Of a DNA stretch of 62,675 nucleotides, positions 9,221-17,665 are shown in pieces. The stretch is from an uncultured Mediterraneibacter sp. (lineage in GTDB: Bacteria > Bacillota > Clostridia > Lachnospirales > Lachnospiraceae). Every line of letters starts with the position of its first letter. Position 1 is the first letter of the stretch. Location of the stretch: contig NZ_CALWFZ010000011.1 of NCBI RefSeq assembly GCF_944377805.1, positions 1 through 62,675 of the forward strand, written 5' to 3'. A program made the translations under genes and the position numbers. Below the pieces are notes generated by a model. It saw only the letters and a program-made list of their open reading frames with translations. It had not been told where the DNA came from and made no database searches.

Positions 9221-10569
9221 AGATATTGATCAGAGGAGCCGGGGATCTGGCTACGGGAATTGCATCCAGGCTCTATGGAGCGGGACATCAGATCCTGATG
9301 ACGGAGATAGAGAATCCGCTTACTGTGAGACGCACAGTAGCGCTGTCGCGTGCCGTCTATGAAGGGAGCGCGCAGGTTGAAGAGATGCGGGGCATTTTCG
9401 CCAAAGGACAGGAAGATGCGGAAAAGATATTATCCTCCGGTGATATTGCCGTTCTGGTGGACGAAGAGGCGGCATGCCGAAGATGGTTTTGCCCGGATGT
9501 GATTGTAGACGCGATCCTTGCTAAGAAGAATCTTGGCACCCGGATTACAGACGCGCCTTTTGTCATTGGAGTCGGACCGGGATTCACAGCAGGAAAAGAC
9601 TGTCATTGTGTGGTGGAGACGAAGCGCGGACATACGCTGGGGAATATTATCTGGAGGGGAAGCGCTATTCCCAATACAGGAGTTCCGGGAAACATAGCAG
9701 GCTATACGATTGAACGGCTGATTCGTTCCGGGGCGGACGGACGTCTGGAGCCGAGAGCGGAGATTGGCGATTATGTAGAAAAAGGCGATGTTGTGGCTGT
9801 GACAGGAGGAGTGCCGGTATATGCGCAGATGACGGGCATCGTGCGCGGCATGCTCCAGGACGGAGTACAGGTCAATAAGAACCTGAAAATCGGAGATATT
9901 GATGCCAGAGCTGAAGTTTCTCACTGCCACACCATCTCTGACAAGGCAAGAGCCATTGGAGGGGGAGTACTGGAAGCGGTTTCGTGTTTTGAGAAAATGA
10001 AAGACCGTTTCGCCATTATCATTCTTGCCGCAGGGGCGGGCACAAGATTTGGAGGGGATAAGCTAAACACGTTAGTGCGCGGGAAGCCCCTTTATAAATA
10101 TACACTGAATCGCGCGGCAGCATTTGTCTCCTACCCGAAATTTATTGTGACCGGTTCGGAGGAAATTGCCGGAGAAGCAGAAAAAAGAGGCATTATTCCG
10201 GTGTGGAATACGAAACCGGAAACGGGAATCTCCCGCTCGCTTACAATGGGGCTTAGGGAGGCGCTGAAGAGACATTCTGAACTAAAAGGAGCGATGTTTT
10301 CCGTCTGCGATCAGCCCAACCTTGACATCGCGACGATGCAGCAGATCTTCCGAGTATCGGCCCTCCATCCGGGGAGCATCGTCTGCGCGGGTAACGGAGA
10401 GAGAACCGGCAATCCCGTATGCTGGGGCTCGGCGTTTTTTCAGGAACTTTTCACACTTCGCGGAGACGAAGGAGGAAGACAGATTATAAAGAAACACGGA
10501 GAAAAGGTGAGGATTGTACAGACATCTTCAGAGGAATTAAAAGATATTGACAGAAAGGAAGATCTGTAA
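9217..10569 (+). CDS. yqeB: YqeB-MocA fusion: selenium-dependent Mo-cofactor protein and Mo-cofactor nucleotidyltransferase
   Basis: A 450-residue fusion. Residues 1 to about 260 match the EF2563/YqeB family of selenium-dependent molybdenum hydroxylase maturation (MKILIRGAGDLATGIASRLY; GVGPGFTAGKDCHCVVET). Residues about 265-450 form a MobA/MocA nucleotidyltransferase with the GTP/CTP motif IIILAAGAGTRFGGDKLN, then FSVCDQPNLD and GNPVCWG. MocA-type domains transfer CMP onto molybdopterin for the xanthine dehydrogenase family. In E. coli the two functions lie in separate genes. The fusion puts cofactor nucleotide addition and selenium chemistry in one polypeptide of this operon. Confidence 0.88.
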   Translation: MKILIRGAGDLATGIASRLYGAGHQILMTEIENPLTVRRTVALSRAVYEGSAQVEEMRGIFAKGQEDAEKILSSGDIAVLVDEEAACRRWFCPDVIVDAILAKKNLGTRITDAPFVIGVGPGFTAGKDCHCVVETKRGHTLGNIIWRGSAIPNTGVPGNIAGYTIERLIRSGADGRLEPRAEIGDYVEKGDVVAVTGGVPVYAQMTGIVRGMLQDGVQVNKNLKIGDIDARAEVSHCHTISDKARAIGGGVLEAVSCFEKMKDRFAIIILAAGAGTRFGGDKLNTLVRGKPLYKYTLNRAAAFVSYPKFIVTGSEEIAGEAEKRGIIPVWNTKPETGISRSLTMGLREALKRHSELKGAMFSVCDQPNLDIATMQQIFRVSALHPGSIVCAGNGERTGNPVCWGSAFFQELFTLRGDEGGRQIIKKHGEKVRIVQTSSEELKDIDRKEDL

Positions 10570-10596
10570 CAGTAAGAGCGGGAGGAGGCAAGAGAG

Positions 10597-11157
10597 ATGG
10601 CGCAGGCTTGGAAAAGAAGAACTGCTGTTGTACAGTGCATGGGCGGATACCGAAAGCACGATACCGGTATCTTGGACGGAACCGGGATGACAGACGGCAG
10701 ATGCCGACAGATGCTCGCGGAAGAAGCGGGGAAAGTACCATGTAAGTGGGGATGCCTGGGAGGAGGAAGCTGTGTGGCTGTCTGCCGATTGAACGCGATC
10801 CGTATCACTGGAAGAGGCGCGGCCGAGGTGGACACGGGGAAATGTGTGGGATGTGGTCTGTGTGTTAAGATATGTCCGCGCGGTCTGATCCGGATTACAA
10901 GTACAGAATATAATATTTATCCGGCATGTGTCAGCGAAGAGCCCGGAACACAGACGAAGAAGATATGCGATGCAGGCTGTATTGCCTGTGGAATCTGTGT
11001 CAGGAACTGCCCGGTGAAGGCTATCAGAGTGTATAACAATCACGCAGTGATTGATGAAGAAAAGTGTATTGCCTGCGGTATGTGCGCGGTGAAATGTCCG
11101 CAGGGAGTCATACGGGATTATAACGGGATCTTTACGGTTTGGGAAGCGCAGGTGTGA
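10597..11157 (+). CDS. RnfB-like polyferredoxin, predicted electron carrier for the hydroxylase
   Basis: A 186-residue iron-sulfur protein. The first cluster motif, CKWGCLGGGSCVAVCRLNAI, is like the RnfB ferredoxin domain. It is followed by CVGCGLCVKICPRGLI, CDAGCIACGICVRNCPVKAI and CIACGMCAVKCPQGVI. This implies about four [4Fe-4S] clusters. There is no N-terminal membrane anchor like that of true RnfB, so it is probably soluble. The adjacent hydroxylase lacks an FAD subunit, so this ferredoxin is the likely electron acceptor. A 27-nt gap with a GGGAGGAGG-type Shine-Dalgarno precedes it. Confidence 0.85.
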   Translation: MAQAWKRRTAVVQCMGGYRKHDTGILDGTGMTDGRCRQMLAEEAGKVPCKWGCLGGGSCVAVCRLNAIRITGRGAAEVDTGKCVGCGLCVKICPRGLIRITSTEYNIYPACVSEEPGTQTKKICDAGCIACGICVRNCPVKAIRVYNNHAVIDEEKCIACGMCAVKCPQGVIRDYNGIFTVWEAQV

Positions 11158-11159
11158 TC

Positions 11160-13754
11160 ATGAAAGAGAATTACAGTTTTATCGTAAATGGCGTGGAGAG
11201 AAGTACAAGTGAAGATAAACCTCTGTTAAGATATTTAAGAGACGATCTTCATCTGCACTCTGTCAAAGACGGCTGCAGTGAAGGCGCCTGTGGAACATGT
11301 ACGATAATTGTGAATGGAAGGGCAATTAAAGCCTGTGTTCTGACAACAAAGCGGGCTGTGGGAAAGAATATCGTCACGACCGAAGGACTCAGCGAAAAAG
11401 AAAAAGAAGCTTTTGTCTACGCCTTTGGATCTAAAGGAGCTGTACAGTGCGGTTTCTGCATCCCGGGTATGGTTATGGCCGGGAAGGCACTCATAGACCG
11501 TGTTCCGGATCCGACCGAGGAAGAGATCAAAACCGCCTTAAAGGGAAATGTATGCCGGTGCACCGGCTATAAGAAGATCATAGAAGGCATTCGACTTACC
11601 GCCGCGATCCTCCGGGGCGACGAAGAGGTGAAAGAGGATTTGGAAAAAGGGGAGATCTATGGCGTGGGAAGCCATGCGTTTCGCCTTGATGTCAGGGAGA
11701 AGGTGCTCGGTTATGGTGAGTATCCTGATGACGTCGAGATGGAAGACATGGTCTTCGCATCAGCGGTCCGGTCAAAATATCCGAGGGCGCGCGTTCTGGA
11801 TATTCATATGGAAAAGGCGCTGTTACTCCCCGGAGTTCTTGCCGTGCTGACCGCAGACGATGTGCCTAACAACAAGGTCGGACATTTACAGCAGGACTGG
11901 GATGTGATGATCGCGAAGGGAAGTATTACAAGATGTGTAGGGGACGCTATTTGTCTGGTAGTTGCCGAGACAAGAGAGGTTCTTGAGAAGGCGAAAAAAC
12001 TGATCAGGATCGATTATGAAGAGCTGAAACCGGTGACTTCCATTGCCGGGGCGATGGCTGAGGACGCGCCGAAAATACATTCAAAGGGGAACCTCTGTCA
12101 GAGCAGGCATGTTACGCGAGGAAACGCCAAGGAGGCTCTGAAGAACTCGAAATATGTGGTGACGCAGACGTATAGAACTCCGTTTACAGAGCATGCGTTT
12201 CTGGAACCGGAATGTGCGGTGGCATACCCGTATAAAGATGGAGTCAAAGTGCTCTCCACCGATCAGGGCGTCTATGACACCAGACATGAGATCTCCATTA
12301 TGCTGGGATGGGATCCGGAAAGAATTGTAGTAGAGAACAAGCTGGTGGGAGGAGGATTTGGCGGAAAGGAAGATGTATCTGTTCAGCATATTGCGGCGCT
12401 TGCGGCGCTGAAGGTAAAGCGGCCGGTCAAGGTAACGTTTTCCAGGCAGGAATCTATCCATTTTCATCCGAAACGCCATGCTATGGAGGGAACGTTCACG
12501 CTCGGATGCGACGAAAACGGCATTTTCACAGGGCTCGACTGTGAGATATATTTTGATACAGGCGCGTATGCCTCCCTGTGCGGTCCTGTCCTTGAGAGGG
12601 CGTGCACTCATTCTGTAGGTCCGTACTGTTATCAGAATACCGATATTCGAGGATTTGGATATTATACGAACAATCCGCCGGCCGGGGCGTTTCGTGGATT
12701 TGGAGTATGCCAGAGCGAGTTTGCGCTGGAATCAAATATTAACCTCCTGGCGGAGAAAGTGGGAATCTCGCCGTGGGAGATACGTTACCGCAATGCAATA
12801 GAGCCGGGCAAGGTTCTTCCAAATGGTCAGATCGCAGACTGTTCCACTGCACTTAAAGAGACACTCCTTGCCGTAAAGGACGTATATGAGAGCAATCCAG
12901 GCAGAGCGGGAATTGCCTGTGCGATGAAAAATGCCGGTGTGGGCGTGGGGCTTCCTGATAAAGGACGGGCGAAACTGATTGTGCAAAACAACATGGTAGA
13001 ATTGTACAGTGCGGCGTCTGACATTGGACAGGGGTGCGCCACAGTGTTTGTACAGATGGTAGCGGAAGCGACGGGGCTTGGCAGGGAGAAAATCATCAAT
13101 ATGGGTGCAAACTCCGAGGTGGCTCCGGATTCCGGAACGACTTCCGGTTCCAGGCAGACACTTATTACAGGCGAGGCGGTCAGAATGGCTGCCGCGGATT
13201 TAAACAGGGAATTGAAGAAGGCGGATGGAGATCTGTCCAAATTGGAAGGAAGAGAATTTTTCGCGGAGTTCTTTGAGCCGACTGACAAACTGGGAGCTGA
13301 TGTGCCAAATCCGAAAAGCCATGTTGCATACGGATTTGCCACTCATGTAGTTATCCTGGATGACAGTGGGCGTGTGAAAGAAGTTTATGCGGCACATGAT
13401 TCCGGAAAAGTTGTAAATCCGATCTCCATACAGGGGCAGATTGAAGGCGGCGTACTGATGGGACTTGGCTATGCATTGACAGAGGATTTTCCGTTAAAAG
13501 ACGGAGTCCCCCAGGCGAGATATGGTACACTGGGCCTGATGCGCTCCACCCAGATTCCCGATATTCATGCAATCTATGTCGAGAAAAAGGAACTGCTTCC
13601 ATTTGCATATGGCGCAAAGGGAATCGGAGAGATCGCTACTATCCCAACGGCTCCGGCAGCACAGGGGGCATATTATGCGATGGACCATGTACTCAGGACA
13701 AAACTGCCGATGGAGAATACTTACTATTCCGTGAAGCAAAGAGCGATTAAATAG
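11160..13754 (+). CDS. xdhD: XdhD-like selenium-dependent molybdenum hydroxylase (xanthine dehydrogenase family)
   Basis: An 864-residue enzyme. The N-terminus (1 to about 160) carries two [2Fe-2S] domains: CSEGACGTCTIIVNG, then CGFCIPGM and CRCTGYKK. The rest is the molybdopterin-binding large subunit with GGGFGGKED, GAFRGFGVCQSE, SGSRQTLITGEAV and KGIGEIATIPTAPA; the last contains the conserved catalytic Glu. No FAD domain separates the two parts. It would hydroxylate a purine carbon, for example between xanthine and urate. The selenium is a labile cofactor ligand and is not encoded as selenocysteine. ATG 11160 lies 2 nt after the ferredoxin stop and has AGGTG upstream. Confidence 0.9.
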   Translation: MKENYSFIVNGVERSTSEDKPLLRYLRDDLHLHSVKDGCSEGACGTCTIIVNGRAIKACVLTTKRAVGKNIVTTEGLSEKEKEAFVYAFGSKGAVQCGFCIPGMVMAGKALIDRVPDPTEEEIKTALKGNVCRCTGYKKIIEGIRLTAAILRGDEEVKEDLEKGEIYGVGSHAFRLDVREKVLGYGEYPDDVEMEDMVFASAVRSKYPRARVLDIHMEKALLLPGVLAVLTADDVPNNKVGHLQQDWDVMIAKGSITRCVGDAICLVVAETREVLEKAKKLIRIDYEELKPVTSIAGAMAEDAPKIHSKGNLCQSRHVTRGNAKEALKNSKYVVTQTYRTPFTEHAFLEPECAVAYPYKDGVKVLSTDQGVYDTRHEISIMLGWDPERIVVENKLVGGGFGGKEDVSVQHIAALAALKVKRPVKVTFSRQESIHFHPKRHAMEGTFTLGCDENGIFTGLDCEIYFDTGAYASLCGPVLERACTHSVGPYCYQNTDIRGFGYYTNNPPAGAFRGFGVCQSEFALESNINLLAEKVGISPWEIRYRNAIEPGKVLPNGQIADCSTALKETLLAVKDVYESNPGRAGIACAMKNAGVGVGLPDKGRAKLIVQNNMVELYSAASDIGQGCATVFVQMVAEATGLGREKIINMGANSEVAPDSGTTSGSRQTLITGEAVRMAAADLNRELKKADGDLSKLEGREFFAEFFEPTDKLGADVPNPKSHVAYGFATHVVILDDSGRVKEVYAAHDSGKVVNPISIQGQIEGGVLMGLGYALTEDFPLKDGVPQARYGTLGLMRSTQIPDIHAIYVEKKELLPFAYGAKGIGEIATIPTAPAAQGAYYAMDHVLRTKLPMENTYYSVKQRAIK

Positions 13755-13771
13755 AAATGGGAGACTGGCAT

Positions 13772-14692
13772 ATGAGAATCGGAGCTGTGATAGCCGCGGC
13801 GGGCATTCCCGGCGGCTTTGCCGCATACGAGAAATTAGAACATACTGACGGAAACAGTATGATTAGAAGAATGATCCATACTTTCCGGCGTGCCGGAGTG
13901 GAAGATGTCGTTGTAGTAACTGGATACAGAGCCCGGGAAACGGAAAAAAGCCTTGCAAAGCTGGGAGTGGCCTTCCTCAGATGTGAGGACTATGAGACAA
14001 GACAGATGATGGACTTCGCAGTTATGGGATTCCGGTATCTGAGAAACTGTGAACGGGTCTTTTTCTGTCCGGCAGATGTACCTCTTTTTACAGAGGAAAC
14101 GCTTCAGAAAATGCTCTCGCAGGGCGCAGATGTCGTGATTCCGGTGTATGAGGGCAGAAAAGGACATCCGGTTTTAATAGATTCCTCTCTTACAGAGTAT
14201 GTTGCCGGTTACCGGGGGGAAAGAGGACTAAAAGGAGCTCTTGACGCTTCAGGTTCCGGGCAGACTCTTCTCCCGGTAGAGGATGAAGGAGTACTCATTC
14301 GTGCCCGGAGAGAAGACCATTTTGAGGAGTTGGCTTATAGCGGGAAGAAGTCCGGTATCCACCCGAAAATCAAAGTGCAGCTTATGCGTGATGAGGCCTT
14401 CTTTGGTCCGGGTATGATGGTGCTTTTAAAGCAGATTGATCTGCTTGGAAATGTGCGCGAAGCATGCGAGAAAGCTGGTATGTCTTACAGCAAAGGATGG
14501 TCTCTTATCCGCACTGCGGAGCGGGAGTTGGGATGCACAGTGGTAGACCGCAGCCCCGGAGGCAGAACCGGTGGAACCGCCCGGATCAGTCCCGCCGGAT
14601 ACAGGATCATGGAGCGGTACGAATATCTGGAACGTGAAGTGACAGAATTTGCGGAAAAGAGATATAGAGAAATATTTGCGTCAGAGAAATGA
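13772..14692 (+). CDS. MocA/MobA-like nucleotidyltransferase fused to a ModE-type DNA-binding domain
   Basis: A 306-residue fusion. Residues 1 to about 190 resemble the MobA-like NTP transferase fold (MRIGAVIAAAGIPGG, FFCPADVPLFTEETL, GRKGHPVLID), but the usual AGGxSxRxGxxK loop is degenerate (AAAGIPGGFAAYEK), so catalysis is uncertain. Residues about 200-300 match the winged-helix domain of ModE (LLGNVREACEKAGMSYSKGW, ERELGCTVVDRSPGGRTGG, ISPAGYRIM). No C-terminal molybdate-binding Mop domains are present. It lies directly upstream of modABC and its ModE-like palindrome, so it may act as a cofactor-sensing regulator. The start at 13772 uses GGGAG upstream; ATG 13757 is an alternative. Confidence 0.8.
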   Translation: MRIGAVIAAAGIPGGFAAYEKLEHTDGNSMIRRMIHTFRRAGVEDVVVVTGYRARETEKSLAKLGVAFLRCEDYETRQMMDFAVMGFRYLRNCERVFFCPADVPLFTEETLQKMLSQGADVVIPVYEGRKGHPVLIDSSLTEYVAGYRGERGLKGALDASGSGQTLLPVEDEGVLIRARREDHFEELAYSGKKSGIHPKIKVQLMRDEAFFGPGMMVLLKQIDLLGNVREACEKAGMSYSKGWSLIRTAERELGCTVVDRSPGGRTGGTARISPAGYRIMERYEYLEREVTEFAEKRYREIFASEK

Positions 14693-14769
14693 AATATTCC
14701 CTGCGTTGTCCGGTCAGCCGCGCTGAAATCGGACGGTTTGTCCGGACAAAGCAGGTTTTTTAGCAATTT

Positions 14770-14801
14770 CGATTATTTTTTAAAAAATAATCGGATATAC
14801 T
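14770..14801 (+). promoter_or_regulatory. perfect 24-bp ModE-like palindrome overlapping the modABC promoter
   Basis: The half-site CGATTATTTTTT (14770-14781) is followed directly by its exact reverse complement (14782-14793). The flanks, CGAT..ATCG with an AT core, resemble the known ModE operator. A -10, TATACT (14796-14801), sits 2 bp downstream, and any -35 would lie inside the palindrome, so binding should block transcription. This fits molybdate-responsive repression by the ModE-domain fusion encoded upstream. Confidence 0.75.
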
Positions 14802-14833
14802 GAATTTGAAAAATGAACAGGAGGAGAAAACAA

Positions 14834-15733
14834 ATGAAGAAAAGGATCATAGCAGCGGTGATTGCAGGGATTATGGTTCTGTCAATGGCAGGTTGTTCTG
14901 GTGGTTCAGACAGTGGCAGTGGGCAGGCAGAAACATCTGAGGACGAATCATCAGGAGATGAGGATTCCGGGAGTAAAGCAGAGGAGACAGAAATTCAGGT
15001 GTTTATTGCGGCCAGCCTGAATACCGTCATGACCGAGCTTGCCGAGAGATATAATGAAGAACACCCGGAAGTTACAATTACTTTTAATGCTGACAGCTCA
15101 GGTACGCTTCTGACCCAGATTCAGGAGGGGTATGAGTGTGACATTTTCTTTTCAGCAGCGCAGAAGCAGATGGATGACCTTGAGGCGGATGGGCTGATGG
15201 TGGAAGGAACAAGAGCGGATGTAGTCAACAACCAGGTTGTTGTTGTGACACGAAAGGACAGCGGAACGAAAGTGACAGGTCTTGAGAATCTGAGTGACGC
15301 TCAGAGTATTGCGCTGGCAGGCGGAAGTGTTCCAGTGGGAAGATATACAAGACAGGCGCTTATCAGTCTTAGTATACTGCCGGAGACAGACGACCCGGCG
15401 TCTATTACGACAGAAGCGGTAGCAGAGGCTCTGGGCGGTGTGGAGATCAGCGAACAGGATAATGTGAGCAAGGTACTGATGGCAGTAGCAGAGGGCTCCT
15501 GCGAGGTGGGTACGACCTATTATTCAGATACATACGGACATGAGGATGAGCTTGACATCTTACAGACAGTCAGCTATGATCTGACAGGCAATGTAATTTA
15601 CCCGATCGCACGGGTGGTCAATGAGGAAGCAGATGAGGCGCAGACATCGGCGGCGGAAGATTTCCTCGAATTTGTACTGTCTGACGAGGCGAAGGCGGTA
15701 TTTGATGCTTATTACTTTGACACAAACGTATAA
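14834..15733 (+). CDS. modA: ModA, molybdate ABC transporter substrate-binding lipoprotein
   Basis: A 299-residue lipoprotein: MKKRIIAAVIAGIMVLSMAG with the lipobox cysteine next, then an acidic Ser/Glu-rich linker to about residue 50. The binding domain starts IQVFIAASLNTVMTELAERY and continues with FNADSSGTLLTQIQEG and CDIFFSAAQKQMDDLEADG, typical of ModA/PBP2 oxyanion binding. The start at 14834 is set by AGGAGGAG nine bases upstream; an ATG at 14813 would place the Shine-Dalgarno inside the gene. It delivers molybdate to ModBC for the upstream molybdenum hydroxylase. Confidence 0.93.
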   Translation: MKKRIIAAVIAGIMVLSMAGCSGGSDSGSGQAETSEDESSGDEDSGSKAEETEIQVFIAASLNTVMTELAERYNEEHPEVTITFNADSSGTLLTQIQEGYECDIFFSAAQKQMDDLEADGLMVEGTRADVVNNQVVVVTRKDSGTKVTGLENLSDAQSIALAGGSVPVGRYTRQALISLSILPETDDPASITTEAVAEALGGVEISEQDNVSKVLMAVAEGSCEVGTTYYSDTYGHEDELDILQTVSYDLTGNVIYPIARVVNEEADEAQTSAAEDFLEFVLSDEAKAVFDAYYFDTNV

Positions 15734-15746
15734 ATGAGAGAATGAG

Positions 15747-15769
15747 AAAGGGGCAGTGATGCCCCTTTT
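15747..15769 (+). terminator. hairpin between modA and modB, possible partial terminator
   Basis: The stem AAAGGGGC/GCCCCTTT (15747-15754 with 15761-15768), 8 bp, has a 6-nt loop and only a weak U-run (TTTTAATAA). It could reduce read-through so that the binding protein is made in excess of the permease, or protect the modA mRNA 3' end. Confidence 0.5.
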
Positions 15770-15795
15770 AATAAAGAAGTACAAGGAGAAGGATT

Positions 15796-16500
15796 ATGGG
15801 AGAAATTTTGGATATATTAAAAGAACTGGACTGGAGTCCGCTTTTTATATCGCTGAAGACCGGGATGGTGGCGACAGTCATATCTTTTTTTCTGGGGATT
15901 TTCGCCGCCCGCAAGGTAATAAAGGCCGCTCCCGGAAAAAAGGCGGTTATCGACGGTATCCTTACGCTGCCTATGGTACTGCCTCCCACTGTGGCCGGTT
16001 TCTTCCTGCTCCTTCTGTTCAGCAGGAGACGCCCTCTTGGGGAATTTTTATTTGAGCAGTTTGATTTTAAAGTTGTCCAGACATGGCTTGGATGTGTGAT
16101 CGCGGCGACCGTGATTGCGTTTCCGCTTATGTACCGGAACGCAAGGGCAGCAATGGAACAGATTGACATGAACCTCGTATATGCGGGGCGTACGCTGGGA
16201 ATGTCAGATACAAAGATATTCTGGAAGATCATCATACCTACGGCGGGGCCCGGCATTGCTTCGGGAACAATCCTTACTTTCGCCAGAGCGCTGGGAGAGT
16301 ACGGAGCAACGTCCATGCTGGCGGGAAATATACCGGGAAAGACCGGCACAATTTCACAGAAAATTGCTATGGTAATACAGGACGGCGATTATCTGACAGC
16401 GGGAATATGGGTTGTTATTGTTATGATTATCGCATTTGTTGTCATCTTTCTGATGAATCTGATATCCGGAAGTAAGATGAAACATATCGGGAGGTGGTAA
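15796..16500 (+). CDS. modB: ModB, molybdate ABC transporter permease
   Basis: A 234-residue inner-membrane permease with about five to six transmembrane helices. The coupling-helix EAA motif reads AGRTLGMSDTKIFWKIIIPTA and continues ARALGEYGATSMLAGN, as in ModB/CysT permeases. GGAGAAGG lies before the ATG. It is followed after 3 nt by modC, completing modABC. Confidence 0.93.
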   Translation: MGEILDILKELDWSPLFISLKTGMVATVISFFLGIFAARKVIKAAPGKKAVIDGILTLPMVLPPTVAGFFLLLLFSRRRPLGEFLFEQFDFKVVQTWLGCVIAATVIAFPLMYRNARAAMEQIDMNLVYAGRTLGMSDTKIFWKIIIPTAGPGIASGTILTFARALGEYGATSMLAGNIPGKTGTISQKIAMVIQDGDYLTAGIWVVIVMIIAFVVIFLMNLISGSKMKHIGRW

Positions 16501-16503
16501 TCC

Positions 16504-17586
16504 GTGGCGGTTACAGTAAAGATTCGGAGAAAACTGGATAGCTTTCCGCTGGATATTGAGTTTCACAGTGAGTCAAAGCGTATCGGTATTCTGGGGGCAT
16601 CCGGATGCGGAAAGAGCATGACTTTAAAAAGTATTGCCGGGATAGAACTTCCGGATGAAGGATATATTGAGGCGGAAGGAAGGACGCTCTTTGACAGTGA
16701 AGGGAAGATAAATTTAAAACCCCAGATGAGAAATGTAGGGTATCTTTTTCAGAACTATGCTCTGTTTCCTGCGATGACAGTGGAGAAAAATATTGCTGCG
16801 GGCCTGAAGGGAAGCAGGCAGGAGAAAGAAACGCGGGTTCGTGAGATGGTGGAAAAATTCTGTTTGCAGGGCCTGGAAAAGCGCCTTCCGGCACAACTTT
16901 CAGGAGGCCAGCAGCAGAGAGTGGCTCTTGCCCGTATCATGGCATATGAACCGGATGTGATTCTTCTGGATGAGCCCTTTTCCGCGCTTGATATGTATTT
17001 AAAGGATCAGCTTCAGAGAGAGCTCTCAGAAATGCTCTCAGATTATAAAGGAACTGTGATTATGGTATCTCACAACCGGGATGAAGTTTATCGTTTCAGT
17101 GAGGAGTTGCTGGTCATCGACCAGGGAAAGGTGGCGGTGTCCGGAGAGACAAAGGAGATCTTCAGGGATCCTGTAAGCAGGGAAGCGGCGAGGCTGACAG
17201 GATGTAAAAATTTCTCTGAAGCAAGACGGATCGATACTCATACGATAGAGGCAAAAGACTGGGGGGTGACCCTCACTACTAAGCGTGAGATCCCCGAGTA
17301 TACGAGGTGGATCGGATATCGGGCTCATGATTTCATTCCGGTCTGGAGTGAGGCGGAAGAGTGGAAAGGAAATGAAAGTGCAAAAGAGATCAAATCGCTC
17401 AGGGAGGATATGCTGCGTTTTGATATGGAGAGCAGCGCGGAACTTCCTTTTGAGAAGAACTATTACATCAAAGCGGAAACGACAGTCTGCTGGTTTGTTC
17501 AGCGGGAGCAGGCGCGGGAACTGGAAGAGAAAGGAATGCCGGATTATCTGGCATTCAACGAGGAAAAGCTGTTGTTCTTAAGGTAA
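16504..17586 (+). CDS. modC: ModC, molybdate ABC transporter ATPase
   Basis: A 360-residue ATPase starting at GTG (GGGAGG upstream). Walker A is GASGCGKSMTLKSIAG (about 32-47), the Q-loop FQNYALFP, the signature LSGGQQQRVALARI, and Walker B VILLDEPFSALD followed by the H-loop SHNRDEVYRF. The C-terminal part (about 230-360) is less conserved and stands where ModC proteins usually carry a molybdate-binding Mop/TOBE domain; a canonical Mop domain is not obvious. It is the last gene of the molybdenum block, ending at the terminator at 17624. Confidence 0.92.
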   Translation: MAVTVKIRRKLDSFPLDIEFHSESKRIGILGASGCGKSMTLKSIAGIELPDEGYIEAEGRTLFDSEGKINLKPQMRNVGYLFQNYALFPAMTVEKNIAAGLKGSRQEKETRVREMVEKFCLQGLEKRLPAQLSGGQQQRVALARIMAYEPDVILLDEPFSALDMYLKDQLQRELSEMLSDYKGTVIMVSHNRDEVYRFSEELLVIDQGKVAVSGETKEIFRDPVSREAARLTGCKNFSEARRIDTHTIEAKDWGVTLTTKREIPEYTRWIGYRAHDFIPVWSEAEEWKGNESAKEIKSLREDMLRFDMESSAELPFEKNYYIKAETTVCWFVQREQARELEEKGMPDYLAFNEEKLLFLR

Positions 17587-17623
17587 AGAAATAGGAATTT
17601 TGAAAACCGGTATTTACAAAAAT

Positions 17624-17665
17624 GCCCCCTTCTGTTAGGATTTTGTAACGGAAGGGGGGCTTTTT
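17624..17665 (+). terminator. intrinsic terminator of modABC that also carries the RBS of the next gene
   Basis: The stem GCCCCCTTCTGTTA (17624-17637) pairs with TAACGGAAGGGGGGC (17646-17660) and is followed by TTTTT (17661-17665). ATG 17666 of the MATE gene follows at once, so the purine-rich 3' arm (GGAAGGGGGG) is also its only Shine-Dalgarno sequence. Confidence 0.8.

Noticed and set aside
11160-13754. Selenocysteine codon in the hydroxylase
   Set aside because: The frame has no internal TGA; in this family selenium is a cofactor ligand.
14693-14769. A terminator after the MocA-ModE gene
   Set aside because: GTCCGG/CCGGAC-type pairings and a TTTTTT run occur, but the pairing is irregular, and I could not define one stable stem.
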